Shown here: positions 46,999-61,142 of the stretch, one piece after another | Position numbering within the stretch: the stretch's first letter is position 1 | Layout of the letters: the number at the start of each line of letters is the position of its first letter | Source of the DNA: Atrichornis clamosus | Lineage: Eukaryota > Chordata > Aves > Passeriformes > Menuridae | DNA: 64,000 bases | Direction of reading: 5' to 3' | Assembly: GCA_013400975.1 (NCBI GenBank) | Contig: WBMZ01008629.1 | Coordinates: 62,001 to 126,000 of the forward strand | Made by a program: the position numbers and the translations under genes | The notes under the pieces: generated by a model | The model's database searches: none | Told to the model about the DNA's origin: nothing | The model's input: only the letters and a program-made list of their open reading frames with translations

Positions 46999-49900
46999 GA
47001 AAATAGGTTTTTTTACATCACATAAAGACTGCACTGCAATGGGCTGACCCTCCCAGTGCTTCTCTGCCGGCTGGGAGTGTGGCTGGGCTCGTTGACTTCC
47101 AGAGGGTGCTTTGTTCCCCGTAAGTGCAGGAGGAAATATTTGCAGAATTGGGACTCCTGTGAAAAGTTTTATGAGTTACCACATGGCTACTGCGCGAATC
47201 AATTACTGTAGTAGGTCTGTAATGAGACTAACCCACAAAGCAGTTACTGATTCTACAGCAACTTGAGCAGATGCCAAAATATGTGGCCAATAATTAGTGG
47301 CGGCCTGACGGATCCAGGGCTTCTCGGCAGCGCTTGCTCAGTGCCTGGTTCACAACACAGCTGACTCTGGAGATGGTCCCACTTCCGTGGTCAGATTAGC
47401 TGTTGTTTTAAAAAATATTTGGTTTGTGTCAGTCTTTTTTAGAAGTCTGGTTTAAAACCTTTCAGGTGTAAGTATCAAGCTTAAAAGCTTTTCCGCAGCT
47501 CCACCCTTAAGAATGGGTTTAATCCTTTTAACAAAGCTCTGATCTGACAGTTTATTTCGCTCTAGGCTTTAGCTTCAGTGGTTGCAGCCAAAACCTGACA
47601 AGTTCTTCTTGTTAATTCTGAATGTATTATCCAGTGACAAATGTATCTCCCACTTATATGTGACACTGAGAATGAAATGCATATGATCAAATTTCTTATA
47701 GCTGGAGTGGGGCTGGTTGTTAAGAACATCTCCATATCTTTGCAGTATGACAGTCAATCTAAACCCATTCTTTTTCAACAGCATATCTCAGCCTAGTTTG
47801 GGACACTCATGATGGGTTGCAATCTGCTGCCATACTCTGCAAAGATTAAAGAAAGGCTAAAAATAAACCTGTCACTTTCCCTGGACACTTTCTTGTGAAA
47901 TGCAGAGAGATACCTCACTAGAATGCAGAATAAATTCATATAGAATTTTTTATGCTGTGTTTTTTTTTATGGACAGATGGAGTCAGTGTCGTTTCTGATT
48001 TCTCATTTCTAAATACTGTGGTGTTATGTACAGCCTTCCACCTGAAAGCTTATCTTAGAAGCCAAAAGAGAATAAAATGGATTTTTACAATAAAGCCAAA
48101 AAATTTCTTAATTCTTTTAAGTTTGCCAATACCCAGGATACATATAATGTATTTAATGAACTCTGCTTGTAAATTATTGGCACCATGATGAAATTTGCTT
48201 TCTGGAATATAATCTGTCTCAGCAGGTTGGGGTTTTTCTTTACGTCTCTAGGACTGATCTTTTGGTGGTGTACAACACCTCAGGAGGATGAGGATTGAGC
48301 GCCAGGTTCCTGCCCACAATCTATGTACCCCTGTCCTACACAGAATCTCTCTCAATCTGAACTCCTCTTGCTGTACATCCCGTGTGTTTGACTGGACCTA
48401 TAACCCACTGCTGTTTGCACCCAGGCCTTGAGTTTCATTGCCGTTCCTGTGCTCTCCTGAGGCTGGTGATGGCCGAGGATGCCAGGGGTCAATCATCTGA
48501 AAACAACTGCCTCTTCTGAGAGACTCCCATTTCCTCTTCCCCCAAACCACGCAAGGAGCTCTGTGGCTTTTGCAAATCGATGTTCCGAGGAGAAATGCTA
48601 ATGGCAGGATGTCTCTGGCCAGTGCTGGCTGGTGTCACTGCAGTCAGAATGCGAGGGTGACGGTGAAAGTCAATTTCCTGTTAAATTAACTCGGCTGTTT
48701 CTCTAAGAAAGGTGGAATTTTAATAAAAGTGCTTATTAATGGATGAGCCCAGAGGGAAGTGGGTTTGTGGTGAGGCCCGAACTTTAGAGGAAAAGCCTTG
48801 CCTCGTAAAAGGCCACAAAAGGTGCTCACAGGACTGAACTCAGCCTGCTCGGGAACTGACTGCTTGTACAGAGGGACAGTCTTCCTTTTCCCATAAAATG
48901 TGCATTAAGGGTGCCAACTAAGTTGGTTCTCTTTTATATCAGTCACAAAAACAGGAGGAGGTTTAGTTCCTGTCAAACTTTATGGGCCATTTACAAGGAG
49001 GCCTTTCTCAAAGTATTTCACAGGCCAAATAAAAATAAATGGCACTGAAATATTTTATAACACAATGCACTGCTGTTGTGACAGTAGCAGAACATGTGCT
49101 GGAGACCTCTTTTCCCTCTCCTGTGCAGATGAATTAAAATGGAATTTTAATTATTATACCTTTCATAGGCTTTTTCCTTTTCAAGCGTTACTGTAGTCTC
49201 ATGGTTACTTTTGGGAGGGAGACACTGTGACTTTATACAGAGATGAGAAAACGTGGTGGCAGAGGCGCAGTTTCGCGGCCCTGGTGAGTGACATCTGCCC
49301 TGCAGAGAGAAGGAAAACCAGGGAGGTGGTGTGTGCCAGGAGGGGTGGGTGATGACTTGCAGGGTTGAGAGGTCTGTTGGACGTGGTTTGATGTCTGATG
49401 TGGTGCTGGGAGATGGGCAGACATGGGCACACGAGTGCCTGCTGAGCCCGTAAATGTGGATTGTCCAGAACACTTGGCTTCAGCTGGGGGTTTGGTTCAT
49501 GCTGATGTGGCTGTGCTGCTGCTGGGGAGGTGCTTCACCCTGTAACTTCACTTCTCTAGTCAGAATAGGAGGACTAAAGGAAGGAGCTGATTTCTTCAAT
49601 GCTAGGAACAGATAAAATATTTGGAGAGGAACGATGTGGCTCAACTTAGAGTAGGAAGCTGGTTCACAGGAGTGCCTGCAGTTCCCAGGTTGCACTTCTG
49701 TCAGGGGAGGAAAGCAGCACCTAAACACCCGTATGGAGAGGGAGCAGCTCTGGGGAAGGTTTTTATTGGATCCAGGTTGAGCAGTGACTTCTGCGTGAGC
49801 TGTCTCTGCTGCCAGGGCTGCCTCACAGCTCCCCCTGTGAACTGCTGAACTCTGCGTCTCGGTGCTGAATTCACCACACCAACAGCTTTGCTGGGGGGGT

Positions 49901-51694
49901 GAAACAACAGCTGGCTTCTACGGGAAGGGAGAGGAACAACCTACCCCTCAGCAACCAAATGGGCAGCAAGCGAAGATGCTCTTGACAGAGTTTCTCTTCC
50001 CCTCTTGTGCGTGTGTTCTCAGCAGCCCTGCTCAGCAGAGGTCAGCGGTTTAGGCAGCAATGCAATCACACCACTGCTTCTTCAGATTGCACATTTGGTA
50101 AAAGATTAACAGCTAAATCCCTTTGTGGACCTTACAATATTAGAGCTGCTGTGGTTTTGTCAATTATTTTTCCCCATGAGGGTGGTCGAGCACTGGAGCT
50201 GGAGCCCAGAGGGGATGTGGGACTTCTGTTCTCAGGGATACTCAGGCTGAGTTTGTGTTTGCTGTGATGCTGCATCAGTTCTGGCTCCAAGTCGAGTTAC
50301 CAAACAGGACATGGCATTGAAATAAGCCCCTGGGGTAATCAGAGCTATAAACCAGTGATCTAGATAATTTTGCATAACAATGGCATTATTCCCCCTCCTC
50401 AAATACCTGTGGCTTCATGACTTTGAGTCAAAGCTTTAAGACAGGCTTATGTTAATGCAGAAGATATGAATGCTGTAAAACACACAAGTATCCAATTGCT
50501 TTCTAGTTTGTGTCGGTCATAAGAAAAAATACCAACTAGTAATGTAACACAAAAGGCATTGTACTTGAGAAGTGACTAACTAGATTCATTTAATTTTTAA
50601 TTTGTTCTGGGTAACATCAAAGTTTCAAAAATGATGTTAATCTTCCTGCTCTGAGCAAGCTGTCTGCTAACAGGGAGGTGTGAGGGAGGGAGAGGCCTAT
50701 TAAAGGCTTTTAGTTAAGTGAAAGTGTCAGTTTTACCCAAGGAGAAAGTACTGTCTTTTGTTCTCTCCTAGGTGGTGTCTGGTTGAAGGCAGGTGGTAAG
50801 GCCCTGTCTGCCTGAGCCCTCCTCCGAGCGGGAGGAGTTCAGAGGTGTTGGTTAAGGGATATCTGCAGTGGTGGTGGGCCCCAGTGTGTTGTTGGCCCTG
50901 CAGGAGTGTTGTGTTTGGGGGACTGGCTGGGTGCTGGACCCCCAGCATGTGCTGCAGTCAAACAGCTGCTGCTGCAAAGGGCTCAGGCGTGCAGAGAACA
51001 TCAGCAGCCTCTGAGCAGCACCAAGGCTGATGCCAGGTGTTCCTCCAGCTCCCTGCAGGTGGTGGGAGATGGAGGTGCTTGTTGTCCTCCTGCTGTTCTT
51101 TTCCCTGCTAAGTTCGCCATCTCCCTGGCACTGATGGGCAGAAGAATGACATTTTCCACTCTCCAAGGCAGTCAATATTAACAACAGATGAGAATTTAGA
51201 ACCTTCCTGCCATGCCCATGCAGCCCCATTGATGTCTGTAAGAAGAACAGGAATCAAACCTGCAAGAAGAGACTGAGTGGGAAGTTGCCTTCCTCTTCCT
51301 CACTGCCTGTGTCCTCTGCTCACTGCCTGTTTGTGTTTGTGGTAGAAGGCTGATGGTTCTGCCTGGTTTTACAGCTCTGCCTGCTTCTAACCAGCACTTT
51401 CACCACAGCAGCAACTGGTTTTTTTGGTTTTTTTTCTGATTTACAGCACATATGAATTGGAGGATGGATAGTGTGACAACCTAGCAGATTTCCTTGTGAA
51501 TGCTCTTCCTGCAGGCCACACTGGCTGGGTGCACCAGGGCTCACGGTGGCCCTTGCGCAGCATCTTCCTCTTGGAAGAACAGACCCCTTGATTGTAGTGT
51601 GTTTTGCTGAAAAGGGACCAAATAACTTCAAGGGACTTAATTTTGCAATCTTTACTCTCATAGTTTGTTTTGTAAAATTGAGTCCAACAGAGTA
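46999..51694. other. Non-coding single-copy sequence, no gene recognised
   Basis: AT-rich sequence with no exon, RNA gene or CR1 copy recognised. Overlapping minus-strand frames at 49147-49473 and frames around 50733-51229 are without domains. Sequence around 47900-48190 and 50340-50640 is especially AT-rich. Nothing else is supported. Confidence 0.5.
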
Positions 51695-51770
51695 ATAAAA
51701 AAACCAAACCCAACAAACAAACAAAACAAGCAAACAACCAAACAAAACACAACTCAAAACCGAGTTGAGC
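51695..51770 (+). repeat. A/C-only CAAA-rich simple tract
   Basis: From the A run near 51697 to about 51760 the strand is almost entirely A and C, with imperfect AAAC and CAAA units. An AATAAA at 51693-51698 directly precedes it. It may be a decayed poly(A)-derived microsatellite, but no retroposon body was recognised upstream. The minus-strand frame 51320-51793 reads through it and is not considered coding. Confidence 0.7.
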
Positions 51771-54700
51771 CAAGCCAACCCTGCAGAAAGCAAACGGCTG
51801 CTTTTACATAGGAATTATTTTTAACTGTATTTTCACTTTGCTAAAGTGTCTGGCAAAACTATTTGCCTGTCAGTAATTTGCTGAAAAGTTGTTCTCTACT
51901 GGCAGAGCGAATTCACTTTTGTGTGTGTATGTATATTTAGAAAAAAACATTTGGAGAGAAAAGCTGTGATTTTTAATGAAAAGTAGATTTTTACTGAAGA
52001 AGATTTTTCTCACCACAAACACTTCTAAAATTTGAGAGGTTTTGGTTGCTCAGCAGGTATATCAGGCTTAGGGTCTACTCCTGTGAGTAGAGTATCGGTC
52101 ATAGGGTCAGGTCTTTCTGTGTGACTCATCTCTCCTGCCTGCAGGAAGCAACACCTTTAAGACTTGTGCCCAACTGGGCGAGCTCTGAGCAGGCCTGTTT
52201 GTGCTGCTGCAAAAACACTCTGGAAGTTAATTTGAGTTAACACAATCTCAGTAATCGCTGGATTTATTGCCCAGGAAAACGTAAGACCTTTCGTGCTCTT
52301 GGTTTGGCCAAAAGCTGAGCTCATGGTTTGCGAACTTTGCTGCTTTGTACCAACGTGCAGGTGCTAATCACTCCCGTACAGCTGAGCCACAGTTTGCTGG
52401 CCTCTTACGTAAAACATTCCAGCTTTTCGCGGTGCCCTCTTGCATGTGCTGCTTTACAAGGAAACTGTAAATTACAATTAAACCAGCATGCAATGTATTA
52501 TTTTCTCAGTTGATAGCTGGTTGTGTTATGGGGGGAGCACATTAACAAGAGAAGCCTGGGGGTACGTGGCTCTCAGTGTCCTGCCCTTCTGTGGTTCAGG
52601 TTTGCACAGATATGAATGTACAGCCCTCATTGATAATCAGGCTGCAAAGGGCTCTGTTGAGTAATTGCAGCATTAGTCTTCTCTAAATGAAGCTTCAAAG
52701 TAATTTCAGCTTTTTATAATTACAGAGCTAGCGGACTGTAACAATTTCCAAATGTTTTGGAGCTGATTCTAAGGCTGATCTGCAACATGTAGTTAAGATA
52801 AATCTCAAAGGCCCAGATCCCTTTTTTAAGTGAAAACTGATTGGGGAAATCTTCATAGATGCATGCAAGGTTTACACTGTGACCACAAACTGGTTTGGAT
52901 AAAGTAGCACCACTGAATAGGCTGGGGGAAAGAGGGCGCGGAGGTGCAGAGAGGATACACAGATGTGACCAAAGTTTTGACATTAAGAATACTATAATGA
53001 CAATTTTGATGCTAGATTTCTTGGGAAAATATATTTTTTCCCTTCTTTTTTATGTATCTCAGTGGATTATTTTGAAGCAAAGACCATTCCAATGATTAGA
53101 AACACCTCATTTTCTAGGAAGTTTGGGTGGCTTAGGGGGTTTCTGTGTCCCATATGTAAAAAGCTTGTGGATCAAGGCTTCAGAGGTAGTGAAGTGCTCA
53201 TAGCTGGTGATGAGTACCTTAAGGGCATTCTCAAAAGCACCTGGGCATGTTTATCTAGTCATTAATTCTTGGTATTTATACATAAAAAAGCCTGAAAACT
53301 GGGCCTGAGGGACACAGAGGGTGGCCATCACCTCACTTGTCTCGTCTTGGTGACTTAGACTCAATGTCTTTCCCAGAAAAGCTTCTCATGGCTGGATATA
53401 TTCATGCTGAATATATTCATGCACTTGACATTCATTCAGTGAACAACCCTCAACTACTTCTCAGGGATGTAACACTTCAGTTACCACATCTAGGATTATG
53501 AAAAATAGATCATGATCTCCATTGTTTCTAAGGCTGCCTGAAAGCTATAGAAAATATTCTGGGAGGGAGTTAGGAACTGTTGGAAGAATACCTGGAAAAG
53601 AGGCAAGGGAAAATGATGTAACTGATTCTGGCCTGGCAGCTATTTAAATTAAGAGTCTGACATGTGTTATGGGGAGGGAACAGAGGAGGTTTCTGGCCAG
53701 CTCAAGGGAACAAGATCAGGTTAAAAATCTTTGCACTGGAAATAAAACAGAAGAGTGGGATGGAGGAGTAACTTGCAAATGGCAGCTGACTACAGAACTA
53801 AGTTGCTACAGAACTAGCAAAAGTTTTCTTTCTTCCTTCCCATTCGGATGGTATTATAAAGTCACGAGGAACCCCTGTCTCTGTGTGTGTGTGTGGGCTG
53901 CCTGGCAGGACAGGTGGCTCTGTAAGTAGGACGGGTGGTGAGAAGTGCTCATTAAATTGAGGGACAAGTGTCCTTGTGCTGGCTGCCTGGGTTGAGCAAG
54001 GCAGGGCTGCTGAGCTGGATTTCTTCTGCTTTGTGCATAACACCTTGAAAATCATGTGTGGAGTGCCTTTGCCGCCTTCCCTGCACGTCTTCCTTGCCTA
54101 CTGCATTGCCTTGAGGTTGGAACTCGGCGATATCGTCCTGCCTCTGTGTGTATATTTTCAATGTGGAAAGCAACTTTTATTGGAAACAAGAGTCTTATTT
54201 AAAATAAGAAAGAGAGCAAAGAATTTTTATCCTTTCATGAAGTTGATCCAAACCTTCAAAGTGTTTTGGTAATTGTGTTTATGGCTAAAAGATTGATTAT
54301 TTAAGTCTGTGCTAGAGTATACTTTTTAGTATGAAGTAATGGCTCATGACAAACCAGCTAAGGAATGCTTTTGAGTTTTTCAGGAATTTTTTTAAGCTGG
54401 ATGAGGAGGGAAGAGTGTGAGGCACTAAGTTTAGCATTTCAAGACATCTGGATCTGCTCTATGGTTTATTTTTTAATGTGTTTTCCATGAGTCTAGTTAA
54501 ACAACCACATGGCTTGATGGCAAAATGAATGCAAGTGTAGTGTTTGGAAAGGAACCCTGGATAAAAGTTCTCTTGCTAACTGGAGTCAGGTGATATGCTC
54601 TTGTTTCTGGTTAGGTTGTGTGGATTCACAGAGAGCCCATCTTGGCTGCTGCTGTTCCTTCTCTCTGCCAAAAGCTGCTAAACATAAAGCAGGCAAAGGA

Positions 54701-57299
54701 AGTACTAAATTACAGAACACCTAATCTTTAGTCCTTTGTTTAATCTCAAATGAGTCTCCCAGATCTCATAACTAGAAATGGGGCCAGCACATAAGGCCAA
54801 GCACAGGATGCTCCAGAACCTGCACTGGAGCAAAGGGTCTCCTGTGGCTGCAGGAGCAGAGAGGGATGATTCTGGTAATGGATTTTTAGACTGTGCTGTT
54901 ACAGTGCTGCTGGGAGATGTTCTTCTGATGAGCTGCCAACACACCAGCAAAGTGTAGCTAGAACTGGTCCCTAATTAATTGCTATTAATTCTATTCATTT
55001 TGGACACACTGAAGCTTGGGGTTTTTTTGTTAGTAGAAAAATAGATATGATTGTATTGCTATGAGATTCATAAGGGCCTCACTGCTGATGGACACTGGCA
55101 GAGGCAAGGACCCAGCTTAGCTCTGCTTGCAAGTGATCTTTAACCACTTCTCTCTGTCCTTCTCCCTGGCGTCCTTTCCCACCTTTTCCCTCTTCCAAGC
55201 ATGTGTTTTTCTTCTGTTGCTGCTTTCATCTTGGCCCAAATGCTATTTAGGCCCCAGTCCTGCACTTGTGTCATGAGAGTGGGGCTGACTGAGGTACAAC
55301 AGCACGATGCAGCAGAGGCAGCTGCAGACATCACACAAACTTTTATCACGTTTTTCTGCTGACATGTGGACACCTTGCAGGACCTCAGTGCATCTTGTGT
55401 CCCTGCACAGGCTGTCTGTGAGGGTTTGGTTGGCTCTGTCAGCCCCACAGAGTTGGGCTGAGGCTGGAGAGAGGCAAGTAGGCAAAAGACAGCGCCCTTT
55501 GCAAGGTGAGGACAGGTTGGGTTTTTTTTGGGCATATGGCACTGACAATTCTTGTCCTACTGATATTACTGTGATAAGGAATTATCTGCTCTGTTCTTGT
55601 TTTGTTCTCTTAATCATCCCCTGCATTTTATGCACATGCACACACATGTAAAACCACTGCAAGCGCTGCTGTTGAGATCCTTCCAGTTAAAAAGCATTTG
55701 TAGCTGTTTGGTACAATTTGGGTTTCTTTGCAACTGGGTGTGAAGGTCATTCTGAAAAACCTGTATTTCCACCAAAAGACTGGAAATTGTACTGAGCTGA
55801 TCTGTAGAGAATTGATCCCTTGCAAAATGTTTGCAGGAAGGATTGGATGGCAAGGTCTGTACAGGCAGCAAAGGGAAAAGATGGATTCCTCAGGAAGGAG
55901 AGGAGGAAGCACTAAAGGAGCAAAACAAAGGATATTGAGGGAGGAGAGGTAGGTTGCAGAAGGGTAGAAAAAGTCATGTGTTGATGCTTCTTTTAGGATA
56001 CCTTCTGTGCTTCAGGGTTGCAGCTCGTCTACATGCATGGAAAATAAGGGATGTTGGTGTGTAGATGTATAAGGGACGCTGGAGATGGAGCCAAGGATGG
56101 TGCTATTTGTCTTCAGTGGCTCGTACAGGTTCTTGGGCTGAGGAGTAGAAGGGTTAACCACTCTGTGTATTAAGGCTACAAAAAGCTTTTCAACCAGGAA
56201 CATAAATTACTGAAGCTGCTATTCACAGAGACACATATCAGACATAAAACAACTGCCACAGCTTTTCAAGTGTCTTACTGTACTTCATCTCATGGTGATG
56301 CCTGGAGTGCTCTGGGACTACTTTTCAAAGTATTCTCCTTTGTACCTCCAGGATACACAATGGCTTAGCCTTGACACCCATCTTCATATGTAAGAGACTG
56401 ATAGGTCACTGGTGACATAGCTGCAAACATCTTATCAAGCATCTTCTGATTGCTTCCAAGCAAGTGCTCTTGGCCTGCATGAGACAGACAGCATTTAGAT
56501 ATTCCCTTCCAGATTTTCATATATTCTGAAGAACAATAGATATACACGTTTTCTCTACTTTGTGATTTGCATGGAATCAATGTTTCCAGCAATGGCTGGA
56601 TTCCCTCTTTCCCAGGAGGGTCCTGCTCTGAAGTGAATATGCAGAAATCCCAACCCTAGAGAGCTGCTGAGGTCCAGATCTGGAGGGATAATACGCAACT
56701 AATGTGGTATTCATGCACTTCTGTCCCCTCTGTTTAGAAGCAGCCAGATGCTGCCATAATCTTTATCAAGTTGAACTAAACAAACAAGGAATTAACCTTG
56801 CTGGACCAGGATTTTTTGTTCCCTTCCCAGTTGCTGTTAAGCCACTTAGCCAGAGCAACCACCAACTTGCCAGCCTTCTGCCTGCCTTGCATTTATGCTT
56901 GGGAAGTTGCAAAACTGGTATGTTTTTGTATGCAAAACTGCTGACCACCAAGCTGAGATCTGCTGGAAAAGGGGTCCTGGGAAAACTCATGCCAAGAAGC
57001 AACATATCTCAGTGAGTTTTTTAGCACTCAGCCAAATAGCTCATACATCCCCTCGTGCCTCTGAGCTGAAAAAAACCCCCCAGTCTTCTTTAGAAAGTGA
57101 AGTGAAAAGGCAGGGCAGGGCTCCTGTTTGTGTTGTGGCAGAGGGTTCTGTCTGCTTGGGTTTGTACCAACAGACACAAATTGTTGACTTCACCTCTGTG
57201 TGTTTATCTGCTCAGTGCAGGTTGTGTTTGCTCTTGTTGTCTGGGAGGGCTGACAAAAGACCCGGGGTCTGGAGCGAGTTTGCTCTGGGGGCCCTGGCT
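51771..57299. other. Non-coding sequence, minor local repeats only
   Basis: No gene recognised. A small direct duplication of ATATATTCATGC lies at 53396-53407 and 53411-53422. A short GT run is at 53884-53894. Frames at 55140-55548 (minus) and 56895-57524 (plus, 209 codons, ATG start) have no identifiable domains. No tRNA, microRNA or CR1 copy was found. Confidence 0.5.
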
Positions 57300-57324
57300 G
57301 GGCCAGGGGATGGGGCTCTGGGGG
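57300..57324 (+). other. G-quadruplex motif on the plus strand
   Basis: G tracts of 3, 4, 4 and 5 bases are separated by loops CCA, AT and CTCT, a compact canonical motif with long G runs. It sits in a G+C-rich patch (57240-57370) with no recognised gene. Confidence 0.75.
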
Positions 57325-60300
57325 TGCCCAGCTGGGTCAGAGCCAAGACCTGCAGTGCTGGGCTGGGGGACATGGAGTTAAGCAGGGGAACACTTGTGTG
57401 TAAATATTTGCTTTCTCAAACGCGGAGCTCTGCGAGAAACGGGTCTCAGAGCACATATAAACATCCAGCTCTTGCAGCTCCGAGGCTGGTTGGGTCCAGC
57501 AATGCCCAGTTGTGCTTGTACTAACATTAAATATAAGTACTAGGGTTTCTCCAGCCTTATCCCTCAGGCCAGCCCTGTTTTTCAGCAGCTCTGCAGGGAA
57601 CTGTCCTTACCCCACACCTTTATTTTTTTTCCCTTATCGTAAACGAAATCAAAATCTGGGGTTAGCAACAGTTAAGTGACCATGAAATGCTCAGAGCTAA
57701 TCCTAAGGCCCTGGTCCTTTCAGGTATTAGCCTGCTGTGACTCTGTAGCAATCTCTTCTAGCTCTGCAGTTTTCCAGTTTTTCAAAATTACCTCACCCAT
57801 GTCCAAACCCAGGATCAGAACAGGTGCATTTACCCCCCTATCAGTTCCTTCAGTCAACTTCTGTGTATCTGGATGAACCAGAAACAAATCTCCTTCTTCC
57901 ACCATTTCCCCCAAGCTTTTATCTGGCTCTGAAGTGAAGTGTGATAGCACCTGCTGATACAGATACACATCCAGCATTTTGAGTCCATGAATGCAGCAGT
58001 GAACTACCAGCTTTCCCATTCCCAAAACTTGGATTCAGGGGAACCTAGTGCAGGGGAACCCTGCACTGCAGAATAAGCCTTTTAACTTGAATATATTATT
58101 TCCTGTCTTATGTGCTGATATGGCTCAAGCACAAACTTTGCCCTTGAGTGCTGACACATCACAAGGGTCAGCTTGAAATCTGTGTTTGTCATCATCTCTG
58201 GGAGATTAGCTACTTGGCCACACTAGTGACACATCTACCTCTACAAGGTTGGGAGGTGGAGCTGATTTGAGGGGTCTCTGCTCACAGAGAGCCAGTTTCC
58301 AGCATGTTTTCCATGCCCTGCAGTGCCTGGTGGTGAACTCAGCCTCTGTTTCTCTCCACCTCTGATGAAACAATCAGTCTGAAGCAATGACTCAAAGCTC
58401 ACAGAGTTCCCACTGTGGTGTTTTGGGGGAAGGCCCTTGGGGGATGTTTTTTGTCTTGGTGCTGGAGTGCTTTCACTCAAGTACAGAACCAGAAGGATAC
58501 AAAAAAATTACTAAAGTTTTGCTCTAGCTCTTGTCTGGAGTTTTGTGCTGCTGTCTGGAGGAGTTTAAAGGTCAATAAGATTGAGATGGGGCAGCACAGT
58601 GGTGCTGTGGGATAAAGAAGGCTTTTTCACTTCCACAGGAAAATCAGATGCTCCCTGTCTGCAGGGGTGGCTGATTCTCCACGAGGAGGGTGAGGGATCA
58701 TTGTGAGGAGCTTTTAAGGAGGCTACAGAGATAAGGGTCAAGTAATTGTAAAAGACAGGGAGCATTTCCACCAAGCTGGGCACTAAGTTGAGGTGGGTTT
58801 TGGAACAGGCTCAGCTGGTAGCATGAGAACGTGATGAAAATAAACAAAGTATTGTGTGGAGATCTGGTTAGGTAGTCGAAAGTCAATTCACCCACAATTC
58901 ATCTCCTGCTTTTGTGACAGGTGAATAAAATAAAATACCTCAAGAAAGAGCTTGAGGTCATTTTTTTTTTCTGGGCTAAAGAGACTAAATCAGAAGACTA
59001 CACCTTTCATGGAAGGCAGTCAAGCTCTTTTTCACCAAACATTTGGATGTCAACATGAGCAGCTTGAGCCTATGTAAGATTATAGACTTTTTCACGTGTC
59101 AGTCAAAATATCCTGGGGAGAAAAATGTCACATTCTTCCTCTGTGTTACTGGCACTCATGTTTTGTAAAACACATAGCTTTTTATTTAAAATAGATCTGC
59201 AGATATAAAGGCTGAACACAGAATATCAGGAAGTTGGCTGGTCTCTAAAAGGGATGCCTGCTAAGAATGTAAAATTAATTTGCTGCATGTGAGAAATGCT
59301 GGCTGTGGGGACAGATGACAGGGAAGGTGTCTGAAAGAGAACAGCATGGGTATGTTTCCTCTGTCTTGCAATGCAAAATAGTCCAGTTCTGTTTACAAAG
59401 GACTGTTTCTGGGGTAAGCTGGTAACCTGATCTTTGTTCCTTTCACACTGGTTTACTCCTGTCCTTGTCTCTCTTTTCCAGCACAAAACACTTTTGTGCA
59501 TCTTACGAAAGGACAGTGAACAGGCAGAGGGTCCCGGTGTCTGTCAGTGACAGGTGCCTCCCTCAGCTGGTGGATGGTTTTGCTGGCCTCTGTAAGATGC
59601 TCAGGGCCTTTAGGTGATGTGTTTCCCCTCACAGAAGAACTGTTCTGACTTAGTTCAAAGATCCACGTTAACAGATGCAAAAAGCCAACAATGTTCTTGG
59701 GTTGAACTACCAGTTCCCCTGATTAAATAAATGAAAGCATCAACATTTTTCCACCTGTGTAAGAAAACTGCATGAGGTGTTCTAAACGTGCCAGGAGCAC
59801 AGCAGAATCAGAACTGACCATCTCTCAACTCTGACTGGGACATCTGTAGGGTCTTCCTTGTTTCTCTTGCTCCCAACTGCATTTCCATCAGTTTTTACAC
59901 AGAAAATGTGGAGAGAGATGGGTGCTTAATTGCCAGTTTGAGACAAGAACGAGTAAGGAAAAACACATCCCTATTTTGCTTGCAGAAGATGATTTGAGGT
60001 GCATGCTTCAACCTACCTCCATCATTAACATCTGTGGGGTCTAGCCTGGAGGCAAGGAACCAGAAGATCCAAACTGTAGCTTCAGGATCCTTGAAGCTTC
60101 TGGGTTGAACTGAACATTGCTTCAAATTGATTGTTAAATCAGGGAGTGTGGGCGTAGCTCATTCCATTATAATCCCCACAAATTGCTTTGTAATCGAAAG
60201 CTTTTGTTCCAGTGTCAAGTGGTTAAGCACCAAGTAAGAAGATCTATTTTACAAGACTAGACAAGATCTGACAGACAGCGGAAACTTAACTTTCAACAAA

Positions 60301-61142
60301 TATAACAATCAACATGAGAGAACCAAAAGGTCCTCATTAAGCACTGCTGTTTTTAATTAATTGGTCCTTCAGATTTACTTCTTTAAAGCTGCTAACAGCC
60401 TTAAGCCTTTCCTAGATTAATTACAAAAGACGAGCAAATCACAATAATTAGTTTAGCCTCAGGCTCTTGCAAGGCCTCTGACCTACGTGTGTAGGTTTGC
60501 TCCATGCCGCGTAGACTGGGGGAAGCAATTTTCCTTCTTGTCTTGTTTCTGAATCAGAATTTCTGGCAGGAAGTGGTTTTTTATTTTCTTCAGTTGCTGA
60601 AAAGTGTAATTTTCCTTCCCCTAATAGATTCTTGTCACTTAGTTTAAAATGATCCCTCTGCTGTAACGACTCCCACTTGGGCTGGAAACCCTCCTTCACC
60701 AACAACAGCTCAGTCAGTGATGATGACTTTCAAGGCTTGTAATTCTTGGCTTATGGGGCCTACAGACTGAGGGAAGTATCATTAAAAATGAATCATGCTG
60801 CTCCCCTGGGGATGTGCCTGCTTCCCGGGATGCACATTAATGTGAATCCATCACCCCTGCCTTGCTGCGGAGGGCTGCTAAGTCAACAGTGCAGTGTAAG
60901 GATGGATTTCACAGGGGAACATCTATGTTTTACCTGTTCATGCAGGGAGAGAGGCTTTCTGTACGTGCTGGAAGAGCAGACCCATGGCTGCACCAAATCC
61001 ATCCTTTCATCTCTAACTTAATGCAGGCTATCCCCATTCCCTTCACTCATGACAAATCTTCCCATTTCGACAGTCGTCCCCCGTGGTTTCGATGGGTCTG
61101 TTGACAGTGTAATGGGAGAGCTTGTTCCCCTTTGCCTGGAAA
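57325..61142. other. Non-coding single-copy sequence, nothing recognised
   Basis: No exon, RNA gene or CR1 copy recognised. The minus-strand frames at 57720-58025 and 59226-59680 show no domain pattern. An eleven-T run lies near 58963. Around 60330-60450 the sequence is AT-rich with ATTAATT cores. Nothing else is supported. Confidence 0.5.

Noticed and set aside
51320..51793. Minus-strand frame with cysteine/leucine/phenylalanine-rich N-terminus
   Set aside because: The hydrophobic N-terminal part is simply the reverse of the A/C-only simple tract.
53884..53894. GT dinucleotide run as a microsatellite or Z-DNA site
   Set aside because: Only about five to six units, too short to be notable.
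56895..57524. Plus-strand ATG frame of 209 codons
   Set aside because: No recognisable domain, and its second half lies in a G+C-rich patch. Nested alternative-frame openings suggest chance.
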